Assembly (NCBI GenBank): GCA_903832325.1 | Contig: CAILBC010000022.1 | Coordinates: 62,001 to 126,000, forward strand | Source of the DNA: an uncultured Sphingomonadales bacterium | GTDB lineage: Bacteria > Pseudomonadota > Alphaproteobacteria > Sphingomonadales > Sphingomonadaceae | DNA: 64,000 nucleotides | Direction: 5' to 3' | Shown here: positions 53,475 through 62,317 of the stretch, piece after piece | Layout of the letters: each line of letters opens with the position of its first letter | Numbering within the stretch: position 1 is the first letter of the stretch | Made by a program: the position numbers and the translations under genes | Notes under the pieces: generated by a model | What the model was told of the DNA's origin: nothing | Database searches by the model: none | The model's input: only the letters and a program-made list of their open reading frames with translations

Positions 53475-53550
53475 TGGCAGGAGTGGAGGGATTCGAACCC
53501 CCGGCCCTCGGTTTTGGAGACCGATGCTCTACCAGCTGAGCTACACTCCT
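53475..53550 (-). tRNA. tRNA-Trp (anticodon CCA)
   Basis: A complete cloverleaf on the minus strand: acceptor AGGAGTG/CACTCCT, D arm with AGCTCAGCTGGTAGAGC, anticodon loop CTCCAAA (anticodon CCA), T arm with GGGTTCGAATCCC, discriminator G and encoded CCA. In related genomes this tRNA normally precedes secE directly. Confidence 0.97.
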
Positions 53551-53680
53551 GCATCCACCGCGCAGGCAAAGGCATGCCCGGCGGAAGAGCGCTGCCCATA
53601 GTGGCTTGACGAACGCGATGCAACCGGGGAGATCATTTTGCCCGGAGTTGATGACACACCGGCTGGTTCTGCACGAGGCC

Positions 53681-54475
53681 ATGGCGCGCGAAGACATTCA
53701 GATCATTCCGCCCGAGCTTTTGATCAGGGCCTATCGCGCCGGGATCTTTCCCATGGCCGACAGCCGTGACGATCCCGAAGTCTATTGGGTGGAACCGCGC
53801 ATGCGGGCGATTCTGCTGCTCGACGGGTTTCACCTGTCGCATTCGCTGGCGCGCACGGTGCGTCGCGACCGGTTCCGGGTGACCTGCAATGCCGCGTTCG
53901 ATGCGGTGATCGACAATTGCGCCGCGCCGCGCCCCGATGCGCAGGAAAGCTGGATCAGCGGCCGCATCCGCGAAAGCTATCGCGCGCTGCACCGCCTGGG
54001 CGCAGCGCATTCGATCGAAACCTGGTTCACCGACGCCGCCGGCATCGAACGGCTGGTCGGGGGGCTCTATGGCGTGGGATTCGACCGGGTGTTCTGCGGC
54101 GAAAGCATGTTTTCGCGCGTGCCCGATGCGTCAAAGGTCGCGCTGGCCTGGCTGGTTGCGGCGCTGCGGGCGGGCGGCGCGGAATTGCTCGATTGCCAGT
54201 TCACCACGCCGCACCTGGCATCGCTGGGGGCCATCGAAATCCCGCAGGCGGACTATCTCGACCGGCTGAGCGCGGCGATGCGGCCGCCGGAAGATCATGC
54301 AGCCGATTCCGCCTATTCGGGCGGGGCGGCGTCCGCCGGGGCTTCATCAGGGGCATCGGCCACGGGTGCGGGCGCGCTTTTGCCTGCGGGCTTTGCCGCC
54401 TTGCTCGCGGCGGCGGCGGGATCATCCTCTTCGCCCGGGAAATGCATTGCGCAGTCCTTGATCCAGACATCATAG
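53681..54475 (+). CDS. aat: Leucyl/phenylalanyl-tRNA-protein transferase with extended C-terminus
   Basis: A 264-residue Aat that adds Leu or Phe to N-terminal Arg/Lys of proteins, marking them for ClpAP. Conserved parts are ELLIRAYRAGIFPMAD, the WISGRIRESYRALHRLGAAHSIETW region, GGLYGVGFDRVFCGESMFS and LLDCQFTTPHLASLGA. Family members end about 10-15 residues after this last motif. Here the frame runs another 60 residues (Ala/Ser/Gly-rich) and overlaps the opposite-strand DUF2155 gene by 163 bases, which suggests loss of the original stop. ATG 53681 matches the short N-terminus of homologues; ATG 53651 is an alternative. Confidence 0.93.
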   Translation: MAREDIQIIPPELLIRAYRAGIFPMADSRDDPEVYWVEPRMRAILLLDGFHLSHSLARTVRRDRFRVTCNAAFDAVIDNCAAPRPDAQESWISGRIRESYRALHRLGAAHSIETWFTDAAGIERLVGGLYGVGFDRVFCGESMFSRVPDASKVALAWLVAALRAGGAELLDCQFTTPHLASLGAIEIPQADYLDRLSAAMRPPEDHAADSAYSGGAASAGASSGASATGAGALLPAGFAALLAAAAGSSSSPGKCIAQSLIQTS

Positions 54476-54981
54476 ACCGGGTGTTCGACCACGTTGAGCG
54501 ACGGCGTGTTCCGGAACAGCCAGCCCGAAAAGACTTTGTGCCAGGCCATCCGGTCCTGAACTTTGGCGCGTTCTTCGACAAACACCTGCACAAAGGCGCC
54601 GGTTTCCTGGGGATCCTCCCAGGGCGCAGTGCGCTCGCAGGTGGCCAGTTTCACGATCACATTGCCCACCCGGCGCGATTCGCCCGGTTTCATCACCAGA
54701 TCCTGCGTGATGTTGTTGCGCTTGTTGATCAGGCCGATCGTGGCCACGCGGTCCTTTACCGGGGTGCCAAAGCCATTGTCGACAATGCCGCTGGCCAGCG
54801 CGGACGGCCCGGCGGCCTCGGTCGCTTCGGGCGGCGGCGGCGCTTCGGCCTGGCGGTTGCACGCGGCCAACGCCAACAGCAGGGGCGCCAACAGCAGCAG
54901 GGGCGCCAACCGCGGCAGGGGCGCCAGCGCACCCGCACGGCCGGCGGGCAAGGCCGGGACAAAGGGTGGCCGGCGGACCAT
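54313..54981 (-). CDS. DUF2155 domain lipoprotein
   Basis: A 222-residue protein with an N-terminal hydrophobic stretch and lipobox LAAC (Cys at about residue 42), then a DUF2155 domain (ATIGLINKRNNITQDLVMKPGES, ...VFSGWLFRNTPSLNVVEHPVYDVWIKDC) and an Ala/Pro/Lys-rich tail. DUF2155 proteins are conserved in alphaproteobacteria next to the NDUFA12 gene, as here; the function is unknown. Its tail overlaps the 3' end of aat on the other strand. It starts 26 bases after the NDUFA12 gene. Confidence 0.85.
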   Translation of the reverse strand: MVRRPPFVPALPAGRAGALAPLPRLAPLLLLAPLLLALAACNRQAEAPPPPEATEAAGPSALASGIVDNGFGTPVKDRVATIGLINKRNNITQDLVMKPGESRRVGNVIVKLATCERTAPWEDPQETGAFVQVFVEERAKVQDRMAWHKVFSGWLFRNTPSLNVVEHPVYDVWIKDCAMHFPGEEDDPAAAASKAAKPAGKSAPAPVADAPDEAPADAAPPE

Positions 54982-55007
54982 CACGGTGTGTCGCGATCCC
55001 GCCCGGT

Positions 55008-55424
55008 TCAGGGCTGGTCGGGCGACCAGGCTTCGTAATCGCCGGTTGCGGCGGCGCGGCGGCCACCACGTTCCAGCGCGCCCTGCGGCCGATAGGCGGC
55101 CGAAGTGCCGGTGGCATTGGGGGTGAAATCCACTTCCCACACGCGCGGCGGCGGCAGATTGCTTTCGGGCGTGCCGTCAAAATTGCCGTGCAGCCAGCCG
55201 TGCCATTCGGCCGGCACGCGGCTGGCATCGTTGGCACCGTTATAGATCACCCAGCGGCGTTCGCGCCCGGCAAAGGGATGGCCTTTGGGAAACGGCTTTT
55301 TCGCGCGGTAATAGACATTGCCCTGCGCGTCGGTCCCGACGCGTTCGCCATTGCGCGCGCTGTCGAGCCAGGTGCCAAAGGTGGCGCCGTTCCACCAGGT
55401 GAAAATTGTGCCAAGGATGCTCAT
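55008..55424 (-). CDS. NADH:ubiquinone oxidoreductase subunit NDUFA12
   Basis: A 138-residue homologue of the mitochondrial complex I accessory subunit NDUFA12 (B17.2), which alphaproteobacteria share with mitochondria. Visible motifs are TWWNGATFGTWLDS, GTDAQGNVYYRAK, and RRWVIYNGANDASRVPAEWHGWLH. It attaches to the peripheral arm of complex I. The core nuo genes lie elsewhere. ATG 55424 is preferred over the GTG two codons upstream. Confidence 0.93.
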   Translation of the reverse strand: MSILGTIFTWWNGATFGTWLDSARNGERVGTDAQGNVYYRAKKPFPKGHPFAGRERRWVIYNGANDASRVPAEWHGWLHGNFDGTPESNLPPPRVWEVDFTPNATGTSAAYRPQGALERGGRRAAATGDYEAWSPDQP

Positions 55425-55466
55425 GGCCACAGCGCTTAGCCCGTGTGGGGGGGGATAGGCAAGCGG

Positions 55467-56027
55467 CTACCAGCTGACTTTGTCGCCCGGTTGCAGCCCG
55501 ATCTGCGCCGCGCGCCCAGCGGCCAGTTCCAGCACGCCGGCCGCCGCCCCCGCCGATGGCAATGGCGTTTCGTCATAGGGCACGGCATTGGCAGCAATGT
55601 TGAGCACGCGGTGATCGGCGCCGATGAAGATGATATCGAGCCCGATCACCGTGTTGCGCATCCAGAACGCGGTACGGCGCGGCGGATCGGTGGGAAAGAT
55701 CATGCCTTCGTCCGCGCCCAGCGTGGTGCGCCACATCAGCCCGCGTTCCTGTTCGGCAGGGGTTGCGGCCACTTCCACCTGAAACGCGTGTTCGCCCTTG
55801 GCCGTCGCGACTTTGAGCGGGATCACCGCGAGGCCCGAAACGGGATGCAGCCGGGTGGTGGCGGCGCCGGGCGCATCGCCCGGGGTGCCGTTGGCGGCAA
55901 CCGGCGAACAGGCGCCCGCACCCGCCATCGTCGCGCCGGCAAGGACCAGTGCCAGCGCGGCCATTCCGGCCCGTGCCTTACCCTTCACCCGCGCTTTACC
56001 TTTAAAATGACGAATCATCGGCTTCAT
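55467..56027 (-). CDS. DUF192 family exported protein
   Basis: A 186-residue protein with a signal sequence or lipobox (AGAGAC, Cys about residue 39) and a C-terminal DUF192 domain. The domain shows FQVEVAATPAEQERGLMWRTTL, GMIFPTDPPRRTAFWMRNTVIGLDIIFI and the ending LQPGDKV. DUF192 proteins are small periplasmic beta-barrels of unknown role, conserved in many bacteria. The N-terminus contains a KGKAR tandem repeat coded by similar bases. It starts inside recX (26-base overlap), with AGGA before ATG 56027. Confidence 0.85.
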   Translation of the reverse strand: MKPMIRHFKGKARVKGKARAGMAALALVLAGATMAGAGACSPVAANGTPGDAPGAATTRLHPVSGLAVIPLKVATAKGEHAFQVEVAATPAEQERGLMWRTTLGADEGMIFPTDPPRRTAFWMRNTVIGLDIIFIGADHRVLNIAANAVPYDETPLPSAGAAAGVLELAAGRAAQIGLQPGDKVSW

Positions 56028-56649
56028 CGACCCATTCCTGTGCAGCGGCAATGTCGCGCGCTTCGACCAGCGCGCGGGCAAATGCAAGCGGATGACCGGC
56101 GCGCACCATGGTCGCCACTTGGCGGGCACGCACTGCCGGATCTGCCGGGGTTTCGCGCAAGGGTTCTGAACCGCGCCCGAACGGGCCCAGCCGCCGCCGC
56201 TGCGCCAGCGCCAGCGCGGCACAGCGGCGCTGATGCTCGGTGCCGCTCGCCTCTGCCACCAGCGGTGCGGCGATGCCGTCACGCGTCAGCGTTTCCCCGA
56301 TCCGCCGCGCGCCGAGGCCCCGGCGCAGCATGCCGGCGCCGCGCGCCTGGGCAAAACCGGCATCATCGACATAGCCCAGCCCGACCAGCCGTGCGACCGT
56401 GCCCGCCACATCGGCCGCATCGTCGCCATCCCAGCCGCGTTCGCGGATTTTCCGGTTCAGATAGGCGCCCAACCGCCCCGCGCTGGTGGCAAACCGCGCC
56501 ACATAGGCCAACGCCATCTCGTCCAGCGCGCGCGCGTCGATCGGGCGCGGTTTTGCGCGCCGCTCACCCCGCCGCTCACCCTGGCGATCCGGGCGCCGTT
56601 TACCGGGCCCGCCGCGCCGTTCATCCTGATCGTGGCCATCGTCCATCAT
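56002..56649 (-). CDS. recX: Regulatory protein RecX
   Basis: A 215-residue RecX-family protein that would cap RecA filaments and limit strand exchange. The N-terminal 35 residues are basic and repetitive (RRGER units coded by a short tandem repeat). The helical RecX domain follows (about 40-150: ALAYVARFATSAGRLGAYLNRKIRERGW, GYVDDAGFAQARG), with a less conserved tail. No recA is adjacent. DUF192 begins within its end. Confidence 0.88.
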   Translation of the reverse strand: MMDDGHDQDERRGGPGKRRPDRQGERRGERRAKPRPIDARALDEMALAYVARFATSAGRLGAYLNRKIRERGWDGDDAADVAGTVARLVGLGYVDDAGFAQARGAGMLRRGLGARRIGETLTRDGIAAPLVAEASGTEHQRRCAALALAQRRRLGPFGRGSEPLRETPADPAVRARQVATMVRAGHPLAFARALVEARDIAAAQEWVDEADDSSF

Positions 56650-56766
56650 CACGCCTTATTCGTGCCACAGTCGCGGATAAAGGAGAACCTGCGGCAAAGC
56701 GCTCCCTCGCGCAATTGCCGTTCCAGACATGCAACATGCCGCAATCATGGCAACCCGGGGTAGCAG

Positions 56767-58524
56767 ATGACCGTTTCCGATGCTGTCCGCGCCAGCGACA
56801 CGCTCGTGCCGACGCCAAACGATGATGCGCAGCCGCGCCGCTTTTCCGACTTTGCAACGTTTTGCGATGCGCTCGATTATGCCGCCACCGGCAATCGCGG
56901 GTTCAATTTCCACGATGCGCGCGGCACGCTCGCCCGCGTCTATCCCTATCGCGAACTGCGCGCCGATGCGCTGCTTGCGGCGCGGCGGCTGATCGCACTG
57001 GGCATTGCGCCGGGTGACCGGGTGGCGCTGATCGCGGAAACCGGGCCGCAATTTGCGGCGCTGTTCTGCGGCACGATCTATGCCGGCGCCTGGCCGGTGC
57101 CGCTGCCGCTGCCGACCAGTTTTGGCGGGAAAGACAACTATATCGACCAGATCGCGGTGCAGCTGGCCAGTTCGGACCCGCGCATGCTGCTGTTCCCCGA
57201 CGAAATCGGCGCGATGTGCGCCGCCGCCGCCGCGCGGCAGGGCTGCCCCGGGCTGAGCTGGGACCAGATCGCGGCAACCGAACCGGCCGCCGGCGATCTG
57301 CCGCAGGCCGATCCCGATGCCATTTGCTATCTGCAATATTCCAGTGGATCGACCCGGTTTCCCCACGGCGTGGCGGTGACCCACCGCGCGCTCCTGGCCA
57401 ATCTGGCGGGGCATTCGCACGGCATGAAAGTTCAGCCAGGCGATCGCTGCGTCAGCTGGCTGCCGTGGTATCACGACATGGGGCTGGTCGGCTGTTTCCT
57501 GTCGCCGATTGCCAACCAGGTTTCGGTCGATTTCCTGCGTACCGAAGATTTTGCGCGGCGCCCGCTGGCCTGGCTCGACATGATCAGCCGCAATCCGGGC
57601 ACCACCGTGTCGTATTCGCCCACGTTCGGCTACGACATCTGCGCCCGCCGCATTTCCAGCCAGAGCCATGTCGCCGACCGGTTCGACCTGTCGCGCTGGC
57701 GCATTGCCGGCAATGGCGCCGACATGATCCGCCCCGATGTGATGCAGGGCTTTGTCGATGCCTTTGCCCCGGCCGGGTTCCGCGCCGATGCGTTCCTGCC
57801 CAGCTATGGCCTGGCCGAGGCGACACTGGCGGTCACGGTGATGCCGCCTGGCGAAGGCATCCGGGTGGAACTGGTCGAGGAAGAACGCCTTTCGGGAAGC
57901 CCGCGCGATCTTTCGCGGCCCGCGCGGTACCGCGCCATCGTCAATTGCGGGTTGCCCGTGCGCGGGATGGAAGTGGTGATTCGCGGCGAACATGGCGAAC
58001 CGCTGCCCCACCACCACATCGGCAAAGTGCTGTGCCGCGGATCGTCGGTGATGCACTCGTATTTCCGCGATCCCGAATCGACCGCGGCGGCGATGATCGA
58101 TGGCTGGCTCGATACCGGCGACATGGGCTATCTCAACAGCGCCGGATACTTGTTCATCGTCGGCCGGGCGAAGGACATGATCATCATCAATGGCAAGAAC
58201 CACTGGCCGCAGGATATCGAATGGGCGGTGGAACAGCTGCCCGGGTTCCACCAGGGCGACATTGCCGCATTCTCGATCGAAACCGAATCGGGTGAGGAAG
58301 CCCCCGCGGTGCTGGTCCACTGCCGCGTGTCCGACCCGGCCGAACGGGTCAAGCTGCGCGACCAGATCCGCGACAAAGTGCGCGCGATCACCGGCATGAA
58401 CTGCGTGGTCGAACTCGTCCCCCCCCGCACCCTGCCGCGCACCAGTTCCGGCAAATTGAGCCGCGCGAAAGCCAAGAAGCAATATCTGAACGGCGAGATC
58501 GAGCCCTACAGCCTGGCGGCGTGA
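56767..58524 (+). CDS. Fatty acyl-AMP ligase
   Basis: A 585-residue adenylate-forming enzyme of the FAAL type, which activates fatty acids to acyl-adenylates for transfer to an acyl carrier protein. The P-loop is SSGSTRFPHGV, where typical ligases have TSGTTGxPKG. The A5-like SYGLAEATL, the A7 DTGDMGY, the A8 VGRAKDMIIINGKN and the A10 Lys in SSGKLSRAK are all present. Related genes in Caulobacter and sphingomonads belong to sphingolipid synthesis together with serine palmitoyltransferase and an ACP; neither is in the window. It stands alone here, converging on an SDR gene. Confidence 0.9.
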   Translation: MTVSDAVRASDTLVPTPNDDAQPRRFSDFATFCDALDYAATGNRGFNFHDARGTLARVYPYRELRADALLAARRLIALGIAPGDRVALIAETGPQFAALFCGTIYAGAWPVPLPLPTSFGGKDNYIDQIAVQLASSDPRMLLFPDEIGAMCAAAAARQGCPGLSWDQIAATEPAAGDLPQADPDAICYLQYSSGSTRFPHGVAVTHRALLANLAGHSHGMKVQPGDRCVSWLPWYHDMGLVGCFLSPIANQVSVDFLRTEDFARRPLAWLDMISRNPGTTVSYSPTFGYDICARRISSQSHVADRFDLSRWRIAGNGADMIRPDVMQGFVDAFAPAGFRADAFLPSYGLAEATLAVTVMPPGEGIRVELVEEERLSGSPRDLSRPARYRAIVNCGLPVRGMEVVIRGEHGEPLPHHHIGKVLCRGSSVMHSYFRDPESTAAAMIDGWLDTGDMGYLNSAGYLFIVGRAKDMIIINGKNHWPQDIEWAVEQLPGFHQGDIAAFSIETESGEEAPAVLVHCRVSDPAERVKLRDQIRDKVRAITGMNCVVELVPPRTLPRTSSGKLSRAKAKKQYLNGEIEPYSLAA

Positions 58525-58597
58525 TTGGCTGAAAGGCACCGCAGGCGCGTTGCAGGACCACCCGCCGCCCCGCGCCGGGGGTGCGGGGTGGTCCCGT

Positions 58598-59311
58598 TCA
58601 AAACGCCACCGCTGCGCCGTCCCACGCATAAAAGCCGCCGCTGTCCGCCGGCGTCAGGCCGTCCAGCACTGTCAGCAGTGCCGCCGCGCTGGCATCGGGG
58701 GTGAACAGTTTCTCCGCCGCCACGCCGCGCTGAAACGGGGCGGACAGCGCGGTGGCCACGGTGCCGGGGTGCAATGCCACCACCACCGCCTGCGGATGGC
58801 TGCGCGCAACCTCCACCGCGATTGTGCGCACCAGCATGTTCAGCGCGGCCTTTGACGCGCGATAGGCGTGCCAGCCGCCCAGGCGGTTGTCGCTGATCGA
58901 CCCGACCCGTGCCGACAGCGCGGCAAAGGTGCAAGCCCGATCGCGCGGCATCAGCGGCAGGACCGCACGCGCGATCATCGCCGGGACGATCGCGTTGTCG
59001 GCAAACTGTTCGGCCAATGCCGCCGCCGTCAGCTGGCGCAGCGCCTTTTCCGGCCCGCTGCCATCGGCCCGGGTCAGCCGGCCGGTCGCGACGATTACCA
59101 GATCGAGCGGCGTGCCGATTGCTGCCACGGCCTGCGCCAGGCTTTCGTCATCCATCGCATCGAACGTGAACGGGCGGATGCGTGGCCCCTGCGGCACCGC
59201 CCCCCCGCGCGATCCGGCAAAAACCACGGCAACATCATCGCGCGCGGCCAGGTGGCGCACAAAGGCAGAGCCTATTCCGCCCGAAGCGCCAAACACCGCG
59301 CAGCGCATCAT
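58598..59311 (-). CDS. Short-chain dehydrogenase/reductase
   Basis: A 237-residue classical SDR. The cofactor motif GASGGIG is at residues about 8-14, and the catalytic YxxxK is YRASK (about 150-154) with Ser in AALSARVG. It resembles the CsgA/YciK type of SDR; the substrate is unknown. It overlaps the end of the beta-lactamase gene by 4 bases (ATGA), so they share a transcript. Confidence 0.87.
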   Translation of the reverse strand: MMRCAVFGASGGIGSAFVRHLAARDDVAVVFAGSRGGAVPQGPRIRPFTFDAMDDESLAQAVAAIGTPLDLVIVATGRLTRADGSGPEKALRQLTAAALAEQFADNAIVPAMIARAVLPLMPRDRACTFAALSARVGSISDNRLGGWHAYRASKAALNMLVRTIAVEVARSHPQAVVVALHPGTVATALSAPFQRGVAAEKLFTPDASAAALLTVLDGLTPADSGGFYAWDGAAVAF

Positions 59312-60240
59312 CGTCGCACACCCTTTCCTGCCAGACCGGTCCATGCCGCGCGGTCGGTGGCGATGCGCATCACCGCCGCCAGCACCGCCTCGTCCTGCGG
59401 CCGGATATCATCGCCCGTGCCACCCGGTTCGTAATAGGCTGTCACTGCCAGCGGCGCGGGTCCGTGGCCATCGCCCACCGGGGCAAGCGCCAGCGCCAGA
59501 TCGTTGATCCGGATGGCGGCCCCGTCGCCCACCATCGTGCCGGTCTTGTCGCCGGCCTGCCACCCGGCGGGCAACCCGGCGCGCAGCCGGCCCAGCCCGG
59601 TCGGCGATGCCTTCATCCACCCCCACAGCCGCGCGCGCGCTTCGGCCGAAAGGACCGCCCCGGTCAGCAGGCGGCCCAGCGTTTCGGCCATGGCCGCAGG
59701 CGTGGTCGTGTCGTGCACCGCGCGCGGCGCCACGCGATTGAGTTCGGGTTCATGGTTGTCCAGCCGGCTGATCCCATCGCCCATCGCGCGCCAGAACGCG
59801 GTCAACGCTGCCGGCCCGCCAAACCGGGCGAGCAGCAGGTTTGCCGCCAGATTGTCGCTGCGTTCCACCGCCGCCTGCGCCAGCGTCAGCACCGGCAGGC
59901 CTTCTTTGGCTGCAGCCGCCCCGGTCACCGGTGATGCGGGCAGGACATCTAGCACCGAATAGGCCAGCACTTCGTCACCGCGCGCGTGCCCCGCATCGAT
60001 CTGCGCCAGCACCATTGCCGCCAGCGACAGCTTGAACGTGGAACAGTGCGCAAACCGTTCGTCCTGGCGCCAGCCGAACCCGCGCCCGCTGGCCGTATCG
60101 CGCACCGCCACGCCCAGCCGCCCGCCCGCGCGCGCCTCCAGCGCCCGCAGCATCGCCGCGCCCGCCGGCAGGGGCGCGGCAAAAGCGGGCGCGGGAACGA
60201 AAACGGCGCCAAACGCGCCCAACAGTGTGCGACGATCCAT
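59308..60240 (-). CDS. Class A beta-lactamase
   Basis: A 310-residue serine beta-lactamase. All four active-site elements are visible: STFK (Ser67-Lys70), SDN (128-130), ExxLN in HEPELN (Glu164-Asn168) and KTG (232-234). The signal peptide begins MDRRTLLGAFG, with paired arginines typical of Tat export. It would hydrolyse penicillins and possibly cephalosporins in the periplasm; the spectrum cannot be read. No LysR-type ampR is adjacent, so expression is probably constitutive. The setting is chromosomal with no mobile element nearby, suggesting an intrinsic species gene. Confidence 0.95.
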   Translation of the reverse strand: MDRRTLLGAFGAVFVPAPAFAAPLPAGAAMLRALEARAGGRLGVAVRDTASGRGFGWRQDERFAHCSTFKLSLAAMVLAQIDAGHARGDEVLAYSVLDVLPASPVTGAAAAKEGLPVLTLAQAAVERSDNLAANLLLARFGGPAALTAFWRAMGDGISRLDNHEPELNRVAPRAVHDTTTPAAMAETLGRLLTGAVLSAEARARLWGWMKASPTGLGRLRAGLPAGWQAGDKTGTMVGDGAAIRINDLALALAPVGDGHGPAPLAVTAYYEPGGTGDDIRPQDEAVLAAVMRIATDRAAWTGLAGKGVRR

Positions 60241-60356
60241 GGGACGAAGCATAAATCGTTATCCGACCAACCGCCATCGTCCATCGACAGCGCGCCCTTG
60301 CGGCGCAGCGCACATGGGGCCATCTTGGCGCCATTCGCCTCCAGCCGAGTGTTTTT

Positions 60357-61556
60357 ATGGCCACGACCCCTGAAACTGCCCCCACGATCACGCTGACTCC
60401 GCCCGATCCGGTGCCGGTGGTCGCGCCGCAACAGGCCGCCGGGCTGGTGCCGCTGAGCACCGAGACCAAGTCCGCGCTCGATACCCGCGTCGATGCGTTT
60501 GTGGCCGACCTGGTCGCGCAAGACGCCGCCAGCCCCGAATTCGGGCAGCGGGTCGACCAGTTGACCGCGATGGGGGCAAAGGAAATCGCCGCCGCCGCGG
60601 GCATGTCGAACCGGTTTCTCGACCGGCCGGTGCGCGCGATGGACAAAGACAGCGGCGTGGGCGCAGACCTCGCCGCGCTGCGCCGCACGGTGGAAGAGCT
60701 TGACCCGGGCAAGGCCGGGGTGACCACCGGCGGGCGCAAGCTGCTGGGCTTCATCCCCTTTGGCAACAGCGTGAAGCGCTATTTCGATGGCTATGTTTCG
60801 GCGCAGGGCCATATCAAGGCGATCCTTGACCGGCTGGCCTCGGGCAAGGACGAATTGCTGAAGGACAATGCCGCGATCGATGTCGAACGGCAAAAGCTGT
60901 GGGAGGCGATGGGCAAGCTGGAACAGATGACCCACATCGCCCGCGCGCTCGACCAGAAACTGGAAGATACCGCCAACGATCTGGACCACACCGACCCGGC
61001 CAAGGCCAAGGCGATTCGCGAATCCGCGCTGTTCTATATCCGCCAGCGCACGCAGGACCTGCTGACCCAGATGGCCGTGACAGTGCAGGGCTATCTGGCG
61101 CTCGACCTGGTGAAAAAGAACAATGTGGAACTGGTCAAAGGTGTCGACCGCGCCAGCACGACCACCGTGGCCGCGCTGCGTACGGCGGTGACCGTGGCCC
61201 AGGCGATGACCAACCAGCGGCTGGTTCTGGCGCAGATAACCGCGCTGAACACCACCACCGCCAATATCATCGATGCCACCGGCACGATGCTGCGCGACAA
61301 CACTGCAAAAATCCACGAGATGGCGGCATCGAGCACGATCCCCATCGAAACGCTGCAAAAGGCGTTTCAGAACATCTATGACACAATGGATTCGATCGAC
61401 ACGTTCAAGGTAAAGGCGCTCGATTCGATGAAGACGACGATCGGCACGCTGTCGAACGAAGTTGAAAAATCGCAGGCCTATATCGCCCGCGCGCAAGGCA
61501 GTTCCGGCGGCACCCCGGCGCAGCACCCCGCGCTCAGCCTAGACAGCGTGGGCTGA
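60357..61556 (+). CDS. TelA-family toxic anion resistance protein
   Basis: A 399-residue, mostly helical cytosolic protein of the TelA/KlaA family. Conserved parts are GKKLLGFIPFGN-like GGRKLLGFIPFGNSVKRYF, the LDQKLEDTANDLDHTDPAKAKAIRESALFYIRQR region and the TTVAALRTAVTVAQAMTNQRLVL region. The family is linked to tellurite and cell-envelope stress tolerance in plasmid and chromosomal forms. It is followed after 3 bases by an XpaC-like gene, a pairing known in many bacteria. Confidence 0.92.
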   Translation: MATTPETAPTITLTPPDPVPVVAPQQAAGLVPLSTETKSALDTRVDAFVADLVAQDAASPEFGQRVDQLTAMGAKEIAAAAGMSNRFLDRPVRAMDKDSGVGADLAALRRTVEELDPGKAGVTTGGRKLLGFIPFGNSVKRYFDGYVSAQGHIKAILDRLASGKDELLKDNAAIDVERQKLWEAMGKLEQMTHIARALDQKLEDTANDLDHTDPAKAKAIRESALFYIRQRTQDLLTQMAVTVQGYLALDLVKKNNVELVKGVDRASTTTVAALRTAVTVAQAMTNQRLVLAQITALNTTTANIIDATGTMLRDNTAKIHEMAASSTIPIETLQKAFQNIYDTMDSIDTFKVKALDSMKTTIGTLSNEVEKSQAYIARAQGSSGGTPAQHPALSLDSVG

Positions 61557-61559
61557 ACC

Positions 61560-62315
61560 ATGGCCGGGGACGCTGCAGACCATTCGCAGATCATGCGCGC
61601 CGCCAGCGCGTCGCTGGCGTTTCAGCAGCAGGGCGGCCGGCGCAGCGGCGGTTCGATCGGCAAACGGTCGGCCGAACTGAAGCGCCAGCATGTCATGCGC
61701 AAGCTGATCCGCGCGGGCCTGGCGATCGGGGTAATCCTGTTTGCAGTCTCGGTAACAGGCACCGTGATCGGCGGCATTGGCCTCGGCGGTTTTGTCCTGA
61801 CTCTGCTCGCGCTGGCGATCGTGGCGGGGCTGCTGCTGACGTATCCCAGGCTCAAAGTGCCCGATCTGGGCGCGCTGAACCGCGGCGATGTGCGCGCCAC
61901 CGTTGGCCGCACGCAATTGTGGCTTGAGGCGCAGCGGCCCGCGCTGCCCCCGCCGGCGTCGCGGCAACTGGACGCGATCGGCCTGCGGCTCGATGCGCTG
62001 GGCGTGCAACTGGAAGGGATCGACCCGGCCGAACCCGCAGTGGGCGATGTGCGCCGTCTGATCGGCGAACATCTGCCCGGCATGGTGGCGAGCTATACCC
62101 GCATCCCCGCGCATCTGCGCGGCGAACAGCGCGGCGGCAAAACCGCCGACCAGACGCTGAACGAAGGGCTGTCGCGAATCACCGGGGAAATCGATGCGCT
62201 GTCGTTGCGCCTGGCCGAAGGCGACCTCGACTCGCTGGCCACAGAGGCACGCTATCTTGACTATCGCTACGGGAATGCTCTTGATGCGCCGGAGAAACTG
62301 TCCGGACCGGTTTGA
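61560..62315 (+). CDS. XpaC-like membrane protein, partner of TelA
   Basis: A 251-residue protein with two adjacent hydrophobic segments (about residues 48-95) and a soluble, helical C-terminal part (about 100-251). It resembles the 5-bromo-4-chloroindolyl phosphate hydrolysis (XpaC) family, which pairs with TelA. Enzymatic activity has not been shown for most members. It lies between telA (3 bases) and the PHA-system gene (2 bases), so the three form an operon. Confidence 0.78.
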   Translation: MAGDAADHSQIMRAASASLAFQQQGGRRSGGSIGKRSAELKRQHVMRKLIRAGLAIGVILFAVSVTGTVIGGIGLGGFVLTLLALAIVAGLLLTYPRLKVPDLGALNRGDVRATVGRTQLWLEAQRPALPPPASRQLDAIGLRLDALGVQLEGIDPAEPAVGDVRRLIGEHLPGMVASYTRIPAHLRGEQRGGKTADQTLNEGLSRITGEIDALSLRLAEGDLDSLATEARYLDYRYGNALDAPEKLSGPV

Positions 62316-62317
62316 GC

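Noticed and set aside
56656..58629. Long minus-strand open frame across the fatty acyl-AMP ligase gene
   Set aside because: It has mirror-frame composition and no conserved motifs; the plus-strand gene is clearly real.
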